A model generated the notes under the pieces. It saw only the letters and a program-made list of their open reading frames with translations, did not search any database and had not been told where the DNA came from. Source: an uncultured Bacteroidales bacterium (GTDB lineage Bacteria; Bacteroidota; Bacteroidia; Bacteroidales; UBA932). From it: a DNA stretch of 64,000 bases. Both the position numbers and the translations under genes were made by a program. Below are positions 18,137 to 27,391 of this stretch, piece by piece; positions within the stretch are counted from its first letter, which is position 1; every line of letters starts with the position of its first letter. Location of the stretch: the NCBI GenBank assembly GCA_900316675.1, contig ONDR01000004.1:1-64000 (forward strand), in the 5' to 3' direction.

Positions 18137-18168
18137 AAGCGTTTACTAAAATTGGTAAACGCTTTTTT
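18137..18168 (+). terminator. Terminator after prmC
   Basis: AAGCGTTTAC (18137-18146) pairs with GTAAACGCTT (18155-18164) around an 8-nt loop, followed by a T run. Ends the PBP1A-ddl-prmC transcript. Confidence 0.88.
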
Positions 18169-18198
18169 CTTTGTGTATTTGCAAAAAGTTTTTGTGAA

Positions 18199-19377
18199 AT
18201 GAAACGACTCATATTAATCTCCATCCTGAGTCTGTCGCTTGCCGCCTGCGAGCAGATAGACCACAACGGCCCTGAAATCAGAGACCGCGTCAATGACATT
18301 GCCACCAGCGAAGTGGCAAAAATGCTTTCATGCCTGCCTCTGGAAGAACCCCAGCTTAGGGAAGTCCATGACGCCGTCAAAGCCTCGTCAGAAAACGGCT
18401 ACGACGAAGAATACACTATGGAAGACCTCTTCACTGCGCCCGGCGCGGGGGTGGGGGACAAGGCCACAAAGGTTGCCAGAAGGGTTTATAGTACTCCTCT
18501 TAAAGACCTGATTAACAATTATTTGTCTTCTACGAAGGCGGGCTCGTCCACTTTTACTGCAAAGGATCTTGAAAAGTCAGGCCTCCAACTGTACTGGCCA
18601 TGGTACGACAATTGGGACGGAAAGTCGCTACCTGCTATCACCTTCGACCCCGGGGACGGATCGACATCCAACGTCGCCTACAAAATGACCCGCGGCATCG
18701 ATGGCGTCATTCAGGTCAAGGAGATTGTTGTGGACGAGTCCTATGCTTCCAAGAACCCGGTCTGGATTGTGAATACCAACGACGATGCCGGCTTTACGTC
18801 CGTAGAGGTGCTGCGAAAGCAGCTGGAGGGCGGGGAAGTCCTGATCGGAGGCAAAAAGAAGGCTCGCCATACAAAGGCGGATTCGGATACGTCGGGCATC
18901 AAAACACTTGTGCTTAAGGAATTTACGATGCTTCGCAATTATGATTCTTGGCTGTGCGGCGGTTCTGAATTCTTTGTTAAATGCGGCTCGCTTGAGAACT
19001 TTACGGCCACAACGGAAGAAGAGATGCTGGCCTACGATCCATCGATCACGGACTTCGTCATTTGCGTCCAACGAAAAGATGTGGGCATCCCGCAGACGGT
19101 AAATGCCATCCTGGTTAGCGAATGGACCAATCAGCTTGAACGCTGCGCCTTCTTGATACTGGAAGACGATGGCGGCACATGGACTGACTGGACTGCTGAA
19201 GGTGAAGTAAAGATTAAGAGCAAGACTTACGGCTTCAAGCTAAAGATACCCATACGCTCCCGCGACGACATTGTTTGGCGAGGTACGCTGTCGTCCAAGT
19301 ACTTTACGAAGTATTCCGGTCAGAAAGGTGGTTTCGGGGATGTAGAAGTGGTCTTTGATATGCTGGAGAGCGACTAG
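18199..19377 (+). CDS. Uncharacterised lipoprotein
   Basis: 392-aa protein with a clear lipoprotein signal (MKRLILISILSLSLAAC, lipid Cys17). I do not recognise a family. After the signal there is a charged helical region (about 20-100), then a Trp/Asp/Gly-rich beta-type region including WPWYDNWDGKSLP and a C-terminal part with several Trp and aromatic strands (TWTDWTAEGEVKIKSK). It lies alone after a terminator. The stop overlaps the convergent U32 peptidase stop by 4 bp. The mature protein may be surface-exposed; function unknown. Confidence 0.75.
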   Translation: MKRLILISILSLSLAACEQIDHNGPEIRDRVNDIATSEVAKMLSCLPLEEPQLREVHDAVKASSENGYDEEYTMEDLFTAPGAGVGDKATKVARRVYSTPLKDLINNYLSSTKAGSSTFTAKDLEKSGLQLYWPWYDNWDGKSLPAITFDPGDGSTSNVAYKMTRGIDGVIQVKEIVVDESYASKNPVWIVNTNDDAGFTSVEVLRKQLEGGEVLIGGKKKARHTKADSDTSGIKTLVLKEFTMLRNYDSWLCGGSEFFVKCGSLENFTATTEEEMLAYDPSITDFVICVQRKDVGIPQTVNAILVSEWTNQLERCAFLILEDDGGTWTDWTAEGEVKIKSKTYGFKLKIPIRSRDDIVWRGTLSSKYFTKYSGQKGGFGDVEVVFDMLESD

Positions 19378-21230
19378 CCAATGACCGACATTTCGCAGAC
19401 TGCGCAGTTGAAGCGAAGCTCCAGGGGTTTGCCGTTTCCTGTAAGGAACAGGCTCTCTGCCTTGCCGGCTTTGGGATTCGTCCTTGGGCAGAGGCCAAGC
19501 TCGTTGCGAACGCAGTAGCGGCTGCGCATAAGCTCTGCTCCAGCCTGGTGGCGCAGTTCGTAGGCCTCTATGTCCGCCCCGTAAATGCCTGCACTGATCT
19601 TGTTTGCAATGTTTGTCTTGTATCCGGGTTCAAAGATGGTAAGCTTAATGTCTTTTTTGTGCCCGATGTTCCTCAAAGGAGCACTGACGCAGGGCATTGT
19701 GTCCAGGCTGGCGGCAAGCTCACGTCGCAGCTCGTTTATGGCAGCTGCGCCCAGAAGGGGAAGCGCCTGGTCTGCGGGTACGTCAATCTTGGCATTAAAT
19801 ACGTAATGGCCGCTGCTCTTGGACAGCTGGCCGGCAAGCATCTCTGCCATTCTGCCGCGGTTGTTTGCTACCGGTGCGTCGGCAAAGACTTTGTCTGCGA
19901 CAGCTTCCCTTCCGTCCGAGGTGCGAACCTTTGCGGAAAGTGAAAAACCACCGCTTTGCAACTGGGCGATGCTGACGGTAACAGCGGCGTCAATGACCCT
20001 TTTAGAAGGTGCTGCGGTTATTTCTTTTTCAAAGGCGGCGCTAAGGTTGCGGTAGAGTTCCGTGCCCGGGGCTAGCCCGTCCACATGTTTGCACCTTATG
20101 GTATTGCCACGGCAGATATCACCGCGGAAGCCGCAAACGGAGCCTCCGCTTACAAAGGCAAAGCCGTCTCCGTTGGCAAGGACCGCCTTGCCGGATACGC
20201 TTATCTCTACTTCTCCGTTGGGAAGAGGCTTGACGGCAAGTACCTTGCCTATCTTTTCTCCCATGCTCTTGGGGGCGTTCATAGATGCCCAGCTGCCTTT
20301 GACGCCGTCTGTATAAAGCTGGGTGTAGCCCCTGTTGAAGGTTTTGTCCAGTTGTGATTCAAAACCTGAGACGCTGCGTCCTGCCGCCGCCCTGCAATAC
20401 TGAGCGGGGAAGCGGCTAACCAGCGCGTCAAGTGCTTTGGAGTATGCTGCGACTACGTTTTTTACGTAGGAAATATTCTTTAGACGTCCCTCAATCTTGA
20501 AGGAACATACACCTGCTGCGGCAAGCTCTTCAAGCCTGTCCAGCAGATTGAGGTCTTTAAGCGACAGAAGGGCCTTGTCCCTGGCCAGCACCTTCCCGGA
20601 GGCGTCGGTAAGATCATACCTTCCGCGGCAGGCCTGTATGCAGGCACCGCGGTTAGCGCTTCTTCCGGCAAGCTTTTCAGAAAGGTAGCACTGGCCGCTG
20701 TAGCAAACGCACAACGCTCCATGTACAAAGTATTCGATTTCTCCCTGGCAGGCCGCACGTATTGCCTTGATGTCGGCAATTGAAAGCTGCCTTTCCAGAA
20801 CCACGCGGGAGAAGCCTGCCTGCTCCAGGTCCACGGCCTTTTGCGGTGTCCTGATTGCGCACTGGGTAGAGGCGTGAAGGGGGATATCGACCTTAGGGCC
20901 GTTTCCGTCCGGCCCACCGCCGGCAAGCACCAGCAGCGCCGGGTCCTGTACTATAAGGGCATCCACGCCGGCTTTTTGCAGCGCCAGCATAAGATTATAG
21001 CAGTCCCGGAGCTCGTTGTCGTAGATTATAGTATTGACTGTCACAAAGATACGCGCACCAAACTTATGCGCGTAATCACAGAGCCGGGCTATGTCTTCCA
21101 AACTGTTGCCGGCATCTTTCCGGGCTCCGTATGCAGGGCCTGCTATATAGACAGCATCGGCACCGCAGTCAATTGCCGCGATGCCGATCTCTATATTTCT
21201 TGCAGGAGCAAGGAGCTCGAGTGCAGTCAT
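19374..21230 (-). CDS. U32 family peptidase / RlhA-like 23S rRNA hydroxylation protein
   Basis: 618-aa U32 protein, close in length to the RlhA (YdcP) branch that mediates cytidine hydroxylation of 23S rRNA. Seen: N-terminal ELLAPARNIEIGIAAIDCGADAVYIAG, the U32 signature around IEYFVHGALCVCYSGQCYLS (Cys cluster), SNRGACIQACRGRY, and a C-terminal half with Cys residues (RYCVRNELGLCP and FNCAVCEMS) typical of an iron-sulphur or metal site. Peptidase activity is unproven for most of the family. Stop overlaps the 18199 gene by 4 bp. The TPR gene ends 2 nt upstream, so the two are probably co-transcribed. Confidence 0.88.
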   Translation of the reverse strand: MTALELLAPARNIEIGIAAIDCGADAVYIAGPAYGARKDAGNSLEDIARLCDYAHKFGARIFVTVNTIIYDNELRDCYNLMLALQKAGVDALIVQDPALLVLAGGGPDGNGPKVDIPLHASTQCAIRTPQKAVDLEQAGFSRVVLERQLSIADIKAIRAACQGEIEYFVHGALCVCYSGQCYLSEKLAGRSANRGACIQACRGRYDLTDASGKVLARDKALLSLKDLNLLDRLEELAAAGVCSFKIEGRLKNISYVKNVVAAYSKALDALVSRFPAQYCRAAAGRSVSGFESQLDKTFNRGYTQLYTDGVKGSWASMNAPKSMGEKIGKVLAVKPLPNGEVEISVSGKAVLANGDGFAFVSGGSVCGFRGDICRGNTIRCKHVDGLAPGTELYRNLSAAFEKEITAAPSKRVIDAAVTVSIAQLQSGGFSLSAKVRTSDGREAVADKVFADAPVANNRGRMAEMLAGQLSKSSGHYVFNAKIDVPADQALPLLGAAAINELRRELAASLDTMPCVSAPLRNIGHKKDIKLTIFEPGYKTNIANKISAGIYGADIEAYELRHQAGAELMRSRYCVRNELGLCPRTNPKAGKAESLFLTGNGKPLELRFNCAVCEMSVIG

Positions 21231-21231
21231 G

Positions 21232-22179
21232 TTATTTGCTAAGAGCCTTGATCATTTCTGCAGCCTGAGCATAACCAGAAGCCTCTGCCTTCTTGTAGAA
21301 CTCAAGAGCCTTGGCCTTGTTCTGCTGCTGCTGATAAAGTGCGCCAACGGTGTAGGCAATCTGGCCTGCATTCTTTGCGTTGGGAGCTGCCTCAAGGTAT
21401 TTCTCGAAGTTGCTGATAGCAAGCTTGGTCTTGTTGGGAATCTTGGAAGCTGCCTGACCTGCGATAAGGTAAGCGTTTGCGTTGGTAGAGAGGATCTTTG
21501 AAGCCTCTTCTGCGTCTGCAAGAGCCTCTGCGTATTTCTTTGCCTTAAGGGAAGCGCTTGCTTTGCTAGCGTATGCGTTTGAAAGGGTCTTTGCAGCGTC
21601 TGCACCCTTACCGTTAGCCTCTGCTACTGCAAGAGCCTCTTTAGCCTCTGCGAAGTTGCCGGTACCGGCAAGAGCCTGTACAAGACGAAGTGCTGCGTTA
21701 CCGTTGTTGGGTTCAATCTCAAGAACCTTCTTGTAACCAGCTGCGGCAGCAGCGTAATCCTTTGCCTTAAGGCTGTTCTCTGCACCAAAGAAAGCCTCTG
21801 AAACCTGCAGTGAAGGAAGAAGGGCCTCTGCCTCTGCTACGGTCTCTTCGTCACCGTATTCTTTAGCAACTGCGATAGCCTCTGATACTTTCTCTACTGC
21901 GCCGGCAAAATTCTTCTCGTTATTGAACTGCTTTCCAATGGAAAGGATGAGTCCGGGGATTACTTTTTTGCAATTTGCAACCAACTCTTCTCCGTCACCA
22001 CCAAGAGCCTGTGCCATTGTAAGAGCCTCTTTGAATGAAGCAAGAGCCTCTACCTTGTTGCCCTCATTAAGCTGGGCGGCACCATTGTTGTAAGATTCGG
22101 TTGCGGTTGCAAGGTCCTGTGCAGATACAAAACCGGCTGTCATAAGCGCAGCAGCCAGAGCGATGATCAATTTTTTCAT
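21232..22179 (-). CDS. Periplasmic tetratricopeptide-repeat protein
   Basis: 315-aa exported protein: signal peptide MKKLIIALAAALMTAGFVSA, then a run of TPR-like 34-residue repeats (for example NGAAQLNEGNKVEALASFKE, YKKVLEIEPNNGNAALRLVQ and a final YQQQQNKAKALEFYKKAEAS). Strongly Ala/Lys/Glu-rich. TPR arrays hold protein partners; no catalytic domain. The U32 gene starts 1 nt after its stop. A TAAATTTG -7 box (22234-22241, minus) lies upstream. Confidence 0.82.
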   Translation of the reverse strand: MKKLIIALAAALMTAGFVSAQDLATATESYNNGAAQLNEGNKVEALASFKEALTMAQALGGDGEELVANCKKVIPGLILSIGKQFNNEKNFAGAVEKVSEAIAVAKEYGDEETVAEAEALLPSLQVSEAFFGAENSLKAKDYAAAAAGYKKVLEIEPNNGNAALRLVQALAGTGNFAEAKEALAVAEANGKGADAAKTLSNAYASKASASLKAKKYAEALADAEEASKILSTNANAYLIAGQAASKIPNKTKLAISNFEKYLEAAPNAKNAGQIAYTVGALYQQQQNKAKALEFYKKAEASGYAQAAEMIKALSK

Positions 22180-22233
22180 ATCATTAATTTTTTGGTTTCA
22201 AACTGGTAACCTGGACTCTTTTACGAGCGGCCA

Positions 22234-22261
22234 CAAATTTAAAAAAATTATTGTATTTTTG
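22234..22261. promoter_or_regulatory. Divergent promoters for the TPR and M16-like genes
   Basis: Minus-strand -7 box TAAATTTG at 22234-22241 serves the TPR-U32 pair. Plus-strand -7 box TATTTTTG at 22254-22261 lies 18 nt before ATG 22280. The two boxes are 12 nt apart. Confidence 0.55.
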
Positions 22262-22279
22262 CAAAATATACGGATAAAC

Positions 22280-25054
22280 ATGAAAGTCCTCAGACTCACA
22301 GCTATTTTTTCCATTCTACTGGCATTAATTCCAACAATTATGCCAGCAGCAGACCTACCTGTGCTGCCCAAGGACAAAAACATATCTACAGGTGTCCTTG
22401 ACAACGGAATTTCATACTACATAGTCAGCAACAAGACAGAGGTCGGAAGGATGGATATTGCGCTGGTACAGAAGGCCGGCTTTTCTTCCGAGGACAGCCT
22501 TTCACGCGGCAGCTCCGTGGTACATTCCATAGGCGCCCTGGCAACCCTTCCGCGATTCAGGACACCGTCGCCGGTCCGCTATCTTGTATCCAATGCAGTT
22601 TGGCCCGGTCGCGACGGTTATGTGACTGTTGGCGACGACGCCACCGTTTTCCGCTTCAGCAATATTGCCGTCACTCCCGGCATGGAGGCGGTGGACTCGA
22701 CCCTGCTGATGGTGTTCGAGATTATCAATGCGGCCCCCGGTGCCGTCAGTGGCCGATATCCCCTTGGCAGTCAGGCAATCATCATATCGGGTGACATAAC
22801 ATCCTCCGTTGCCTTCGGCAAGCTGGACATGCTTTCAATGCTCATTAACAGGAAGGATAGCCTCGTGGCTCAGGAACAATACCTCTGGCGCGAGACATCC
22901 AGGCCTGTTGTTCGATACTATCCTGCGCCCGCAGAGGGCGTGACCCGCATTGTCTTTGACTGGCGCTGCCCCAGAACGCCCCAGGACCAGATGGAAACCA
23001 TCCAGCCGCTGGTCAGCGGAATGTTCTACAAAGAGCTGGAAGCCTTGTCGATGAAGCGACTCAAAAGGGCTTTCCGCGAGGCTGGAATAGCCACATCGGC
23101 ATTGGGAACTCAATACATTGGCAGCGACGTGCAGAGCGGCGACGAGCATTTCATTGTGAACGTCACCGTGGCAGAGAAAGACCAGAAAAAGGCCCTTGAC
23201 GTCTTTATAGAGACGATGGCTGCCATTGACAGGCGCGGATCGGTGCCTGTAGAGTATAAGGACATAAGCTGCAAGGTCCGTACGGATATCGCCCTGGCCG
23301 GCAGCATCAATGCAGAGACCAACCAGGCCTATACGGACAAATGCATATCCTCGTTCATGTATGGAACCTCCCTTGCCACGGAAGTGTCTAAATCCACCTT
23401 CCTGACCGGCAGGAAGCTTGATCCGGCTGTGTCGCTCCGCATTTTCAATAGTTTTGCGGATGCCATCCTGGGGGGCAGGAAGAACCTTGTGGTAAAGTGT
23501 TATGCAGATTCGCTCAGCCTGCCGGAGCCGGCAGTCCTTGAGGCGCTGGCATCCTGGAACGACGGCGACATCGACACACAGATTCCTTTTACCGGACAGT
23601 CAGACACCCTGAATCTGGCCTATGAGCCTTCAAAGAAGGTTAAGCTTAAAGAGACCAACAAGGACCCGATGGCTGACGGTACTATTTTTACCTTCTCTAA
23701 CGGGATGAGGGTAATATATAAAAAGACGGACAGCAAGGGTGTGATTCGTTACTCCTGGACGCAGAAGGGCGGATGGGCTTCCATCCATGGCCTTGTGCCC
23801 GGGGAAGAGGCGTATGTATCTGATATGCTGCTGCTTAGCAATATCGGCCCTATGCCCGGAAGGCGTTTTGCAGATATGCTGGCGGCAAATGGTATCACCC
23901 TGATTCCAAGGGTTTCGCCCAACGACTTCTGCCTGCACGGAGCCGCCCCTTCTGATAAGCTGACCTTGCTGCTGAAGGCCATCGCCGCCTTGGCGCACAA
24001 ACGCACCCCGGATCCCGATTCGTTTGAACTTTACCGCAAGTCAAATGCTATTGAACGTGCGGCCGAAGGTAATTCAGACCTGCACTATAAATATCTGGTT
24101 GATAGTTTGTTATGCCCTAAAGGCCTGTATAGTCCGATTAAGAGAAATAAGAATCTGTCCGCCGGCCTGCCCGCCAAGGCAGAGGAATTCTTCCAGCGCC
24201 AGTTCTCCAATATGCGCGGCGGAGTTCTCATTGTTACCGGCGACATTTCAGAGGCTGCCCTGCAAAAGGCCCTGCTTTCATGGCTCGGCCGCTTCCCGGC
24301 CGGCAGCGCATCGGCTCCACGCTTCCGCAGTGAGGCGAATTTCATCTCCCGCAAGGTAAAGAGAAAGGTGCTGGATGCAGAAAAGGAACCTCGCATAGAA
24401 ATGGCCCTGACCACCCCCGTAGATTACAATACGGATAATTTCATCTTGTCCGGAATTGTTTCCGATGCGGTCAGAAGGGCGGTATGCGGCACTGTGGTCC
24501 CTCTGGGGTGGACATGCACTACAAGATGGGATCTTAATATGTTCCCGGAAGAAAGGTTAACCGTAAGGCTCAGCCTGCGCAAACAGCATTCAAACGGCTT
24601 GCCGGCATCAATCAGCCAGGCAGATTCCGTTCAGTATGTCGTAGCCCGCGTGCGCGAGGCTTTAAGCTCGCTCTCCGAATCCGGCGTTTCCCGTCAGGCC
24701 TTCAAACTTGGCAAGTCTTACATGACCAGCGATATCAAGACGTGGACCTCTTATCCTGATTACCTTCACAGGCTGTTCGAGCTTAGGTATAATTACGGAA
24801 AGGACTTCCTGGCCGGTTTGTCAGAGAAGTCAGAGAAGCTGAAGGCGTCCGATGCCAATGCCCTGCTGCGCGATTTGCTTGTAGGTGGAGGATCGTCAGA
24901 AGTACTTGTACCTCAGCTTGTTACCGGAGACGTAATAACAGAGCCTGTTTTGCCGGAGCCTGAGCTTCCTTACATTGAGAGGGGACAGGAATGGGTGGAT
25001 GAGACCGGACTTTTGGAACTTTTCAGAGAAGTATGGCAGATCACGGAACAATAA
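22280..25054 (+). CDS. M16-family protein lacking the HxxEH zinc motif
   Basis: 924-aa exported protein with the architecture of long M16 (PqqL-like) peptidases: two tandem halves, each opening with an LDNGxSYYI or FSNGMRVIY strand (about 39-50 and 475-485). Start ATG 22280 opens a signal peptide (MKVLRLTAIFSILLALIPTIMPAA); the frame begins earlier at 22163 without support. Where active M16 enzymes read HxxEH the protein has His82-S-I-Gly85-Ala86, so the catalytic Glu and second His ligand are absent. Probably a non-catalytic chaperone or subunit, by analogy with inactive M16 partners (inference). It overlaps the DUF3109 gene by 22 bp. Confidence 0.82.
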   Translation: MKVLRLTAIFSILLALIPTIMPAADLPVLPKDKNISTGVLDNGISYYIVSNKTEVGRMDIALVQKAGFSSEDSLSRGSSVVHSIGALATLPRFRTPSPVRYLVSNAVWPGRDGYVTVGDDATVFRFSNIAVTPGMEAVDSTLLMVFEIINAAPGAVSGRYPLGSQAIIISGDITSSVAFGKLDMLSMLINRKDSLVAQEQYLWRETSRPVVRYYPAPAEGVTRIVFDWRCPRTPQDQMETIQPLVSGMFYKELEALSMKRLKRAFREAGIATSALGTQYIGSDVQSGDEHFIVNVTVAEKDQKKALDVFIETMAAIDRRGSVPVEYKDISCKVRTDIALAGSINAETNQAYTDKCISSFMYGTSLATEVSKSTFLTGRKLDPAVSLRIFNSFADAILGGRKNLVVKCYADSLSLPEPAVLEALASWNDGDIDTQIPFTGQSDTLNLAYEPSKKVKLKETNKDPMADGTIFTFSNGMRVIYKKTDSKGVIRYSWTQKGGWASIHGLVPGEEAYVSDMLLLSNIGPMPGRRFADMLAANGITLIPRVSPNDFCLHGAAPSDKLTLLLKAIAALAHKRTPDPDSFELYRKSNAIERAAEGNSDLHYKYLVDSLLCPKGLYSPIKRNKNLSAGLPAKAEEFFQRQFSNMRGGVLIVTGDISEAALQKALLSWLGRFPAGSASAPRFRSEANFISRKVKRKVLDAEKEPRIEMALTTPVDYNTDNFILSGIVSDAVRRAVCGTVVPLGWTCTTRWDLNMFPEERLTVRLSLRKQHSNGLPASISQADSVQYVVARVREALSSLSESGVSRQAFKLGKSYMTSDIKTWTSYPDYLHRLFELRYNYGKDFLAGLSEKSEKLKASDANALLRDLLVGGGSSEVLVPQLVTGDVITEPVLPEPELPYIERGQEWVDETGLLELFREVWQITEQ

Positions 25055-25689
25055 TCCAGATAGGCGATATCCTTGTGTCGGAAGAGGTAGTGACGGAGTT
25101 TTTCTGCTGCGATTATGAGAAATGCCGTGGCTGCTGCTGCGTTATAGGTGACGGCGGTGCTCCATTGCAGGAATCAGAGACAGAGGAGCTTGAGCGTCAT
25201 TATGACGAATATTCCGGTCTTATGACCCCGGAGGGCCGCGAGGCCGTTGCTGCCACCGGCTTTTTTGAGATTGACCGCGAGGGCGACATCGTCACCCCTG
25301 TTGTCCGTAAGCCTCATAAAGTCCAGGGCCTGACCTCTATCCCCGGCAGTCCGGAAGGCGTTGTTGGCACTCCCGGCCTGGAGGATTGTGCTTTTTGTCT
25401 GTACGAGGATGGAAATGTGCTCTGCAGCGTAGAGAGATGCTTTTTTCAGGGAAAGTATAAGTTTCGCAAGCCGGCTTCTTGCTGGCTGTATCCCATACGC
25501 GTAACGCGCATGCCCGGCGGTGGCCAGGCCCTAAACTATCATCGTTGGAAAATCTGTGCTGATGCCGTTGAGCGCGGACGCCGTGAAAACATCCGCGTCT
25601 ATCAGTTCCTGCGCGAACCACTCACAGCCGTTTATGGCGCCGATTTCTATGACGCCCTTGAAGCTGCCGCAAAGTATATAATAGGTTAG
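25033..25689 (+). CDS. DUF3109 family cysteine-cluster protein
   Basis: 218-aa cytoplasmic protein with conserved cysteine clusters: CCDYEKCRGCCC near residue 24, CAFCLYEDGNVLCSVERC in the middle and KPASCWLYP later. This pattern fits the DUF3109 family, related to YkgJ-type zinc/iron-chelating proteins. Function unknown. The start lies 22 bp inside the M16-like gene, so the two are translationally linked. The stop overlaps the convergent DUF2007 gene by 4 bp. Confidence 0.8.
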   Translation: MADHGTIIQIGDILVSEEVVTEFFCCDYEKCRGCCCVIGDGGAPLQESETEELERHYDEYSGLMTPEGREAVAATGFFEIDREGDIVTPVVRKPHKVQGLTSIPGSPEGVVGTPGLEDCAFCLYEDGNVLCSVERCFFQGKYKFRKPASCWLYPIRVTRMPGGGQALNYHRWKICADAVERGRRENIRVYQFLREPLTAVYGADFYDALEAAAKYIIG

Positions 25690-25916
25690 TCCTGCGGGGT
25701 ATTCAGCAGCTCCATGGCGGTGTCGTAGTCTTCTGCGTTGACCTTGACCTGGACGCCCTGATTTTTCATGACAGCATTGATGCTGGGATAGGAAGATGAT
25801 ACCCCGAACACTTCTGCGGGGATGCCGTTGGCGCGAAGCATTCCGGCATTGATTTCTGCCTCAACTTCTGACGAATAAACGGCTACGGTTTTGAATTCTT
25901 CGTTAATCTTGGCCAT
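25686..25916 (-). CDS. DUF2007 small putative signal-transducing protein
   Basis: 76 aa. Matches the DUF2007 pattern: VAVYSSEVEAEINAGMLRANGIPAEVFG followed by GVQVKVNAEDYDTAMELL. Found widely as a small ferredoxin-like-fold domain of unknown role. Co-directional with and 2 nt after the 25919 gene, so likely the second gene of a pair. Confidence 0.8.
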   Translation of the reverse strand: MAKINEEFKTVAVYSSEVEAEINAGMLRANGIPAEVFGVSSSYPSINAVMKNQGVQVKVNAEDYDTAMELLNTPQD

Positions 25917-25918
25917 AA

Positions 25919-26392
25919 TTAATTCTCCCTTGTTTTTGTCTCCACACCGTGGATGATTCTTACTATGTCAGAGCGTTTGCCCTTGACGGTGAAGCCGGCA
26001 AAGTCGCGCTCGAACTCTATGCGGTCTTCGTACATCCTGGTTATCTTGCGAACCGTGCTGCGAGCCCTGAAGGACAGATTCTCACCCTCTTCTTTTTCCA
26101 GTTCATAGCCCCTTTCCTGCATGTATTCGATGATGGGGCCGCGCACATCCTTGAACTCTCCGGGAACGATGGCTTTAAGCTTGGCAAAGCCGACCATCGG
26201 ATAAATGGCCGATACGCCGGCGAATACAAGGGCGATGAGCTTGAGTGAATCGTAGCCGTCCTTGAAGAACATGGATGCAAAATCCTTGGCGCCCGGATCC
26301 GTCATTTTAAGGGCGTAAAGAGCTGCCATCATCACTACAAGTAGGATGGAAAAATAGATGAAGTATTTGACTGCACGAATAAAATATCTCAT
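25919..26392 (-). CDS. Uncharacterised membrane protein
   Basis: 157 aa from ATG 26392 (MRYFIRAVKYFIYFS). The frame stays open upstream to 26860, but that part is antisense to another gene and lies beyond the promoter. Two hydrophobic helices (about 5-28 and 47-68), then a soluble basic/acidic domain with ERGYELEKEEGENLSFRARS and FERDFAGFTVKGKRSDIVRI. Conserved-looking, family not recognised with certainty; cytoplasmic C-terminal domain inferred. Pairs with DUF2007 downstream. Confidence 0.72.
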   Translation of the reverse strand: MRYFIRAVKYFIYFSILLVVMMAALYALKMTDPGAKDFASMFFKDGYDSLKLIALVFAGVSAIYPMVGFAKLKAIVPGEFKDVRGPIIEYMQERGYELEKEEGENLSFRARSTVRKITRMYEDRIEFERDFAGFTVKGKRSDIVRIIHGVETKTREN

Positions 26393-26431
26393 AATTAATG
26401 TGTCCGGGCCTCTTTTGGCGCGGTACTTGTG

Positions 26432-26459
26432 CAAAGATAACCAAAAAACATTATTTTTG
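26432..26459. promoter_or_regulatory. Divergent -7 boxes
   Basis: Minus strand TATCTTTG at 26432-26439 serves the 26392 gene. Plus strand TATTTTTG at 26452-26459 serves the 26480 gene, 20 nt before its ATG, with a TTG 22 nt upstream as weak -33. Confidence 0.55.
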
Positions 26460-26479
26460 TAATCGTAAAACAGAATACT

Positions 26480-27391
26480 ATGGAAAATGATCCTATAATT
26501 GCACGTCGTGAGCAGGAGGCCCGCGAGGCAAAGACTAAGAAACTTAGAAACCTTATGATAGGCCTGGCAGTTGTTGCTGTGGCTCTTGTTGGTGTTGTTG
26601 TTTACCAGAATATCCACTACAGGCCCATCGTCAAGGACCTTGAACTTGAAAAGGCAGACCTTACTGCCCAGATGATAGAACTTCAGCAAGAGTATGACGG
26701 CCTGACAACCACAAACGCAAGCCTGAACGCCCAGCTGGACACTTCCAGGGCAGAAGTTGCCGCCCTCATAGAGCGCATCCAGAAGACAGAGGCAACCAAT
26801 CGTGCCCAGATGCGTAAGTATGAAAAAGAACTCGGCACCCTGCGTACCATCATGAGGCATTATGTAACTCAGATCGACTCACTTAACACCCTCAACCATA
26901 AGCTTACCGCTGAGGCTGCCGCTGCACGCAAGGATGCTTCCGAGGCCCGCAAGGCCAACGAGCAGCTGGCTCAGCAGGTAGACGAGCTCAGCGGCCAGGT
27001 TGCCGCCGGTTCCGTTATCAAGGCACGCGGCCTGCATACAGAGGCCTATGGCAAGAACGATAAGAAGACAGACCGCAGCAGCCGTACTGTAAGGCTGCTT
27101 ACCACCCTCAGCCTTGTAGAAAATGACCTTGCTCCCCGTGGTCCGGTTCGTGTTTACATTCGCGTAAAAGATCCTGAGGGCATCCTTCTTACCAACTCAG
27201 CTTCTGTTTCATTCCCTCTGGGTGACGACGAGATTGTGGCATCTGCTTCACGTGAGGTAGATTATGAGGGCAAAGAGGTAGAGCTCAGCATTTATCTGAA
27301 CGACATTCCCAAGTACACCAAGGGTGTTTACACCATCCAGGCTTATACCGCCCAGACTCTGCTTGGAGAGACTACCCTCATGCTTAGGTAG
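26480..27391 (+). CDS. Membrane-anchored coiled-coil protein
   Basis: 303 aa: short charged cytoplasmic N-terminus, one membrane helix (about 25-44, MIGLAVVAVALVGVVVYQNI), a long heptad-rich coiled coil (about 52-180), then a C-terminal beta domain with TVRLLTTLSLVENDLAPRG, VYIRVKDPEGILL and VYTIQAYTAQTLLGE. No catalytic motif. The form suggests a cell-envelope scaffold, but the function is unknown. HemW starts on the next base after its stop. Confidence 0.8.
   Translation: MENDPIIARREQEAREAKTKKLRNLMIGLAVVAVALVGVVVYQNIHYRPIVKDLELEKADLTAQMIELQQEYDGLTTTNASLNAQLDTSRAEVAALIERIQKTEATNRAQMRKYEKELGTLRTIMRHYVTQIDSLNTLNHKLTAEAAAARKDASEARKANEQLAQQVDELSGQVAAGSVIKARGLHTEAYGKNDKKTDRSSRTVRLLTTLSLVENDLAPRGPVRVYIRVKDPEGILLTNSASVSFPLGDDEIVASASREVDYEGKEVELSIYLNDIPKYTKGVYTIQAYTAQTLLGETTLMLR

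Noticed and set aside
26393..26860. 156-residue N-terminal extension of the minus-strand gene ending at 25919
   Set aside because: Antisense to the coiled-coil gene, upstream of the -7 box at 26432-26439; the family-like start is ATG 26392.
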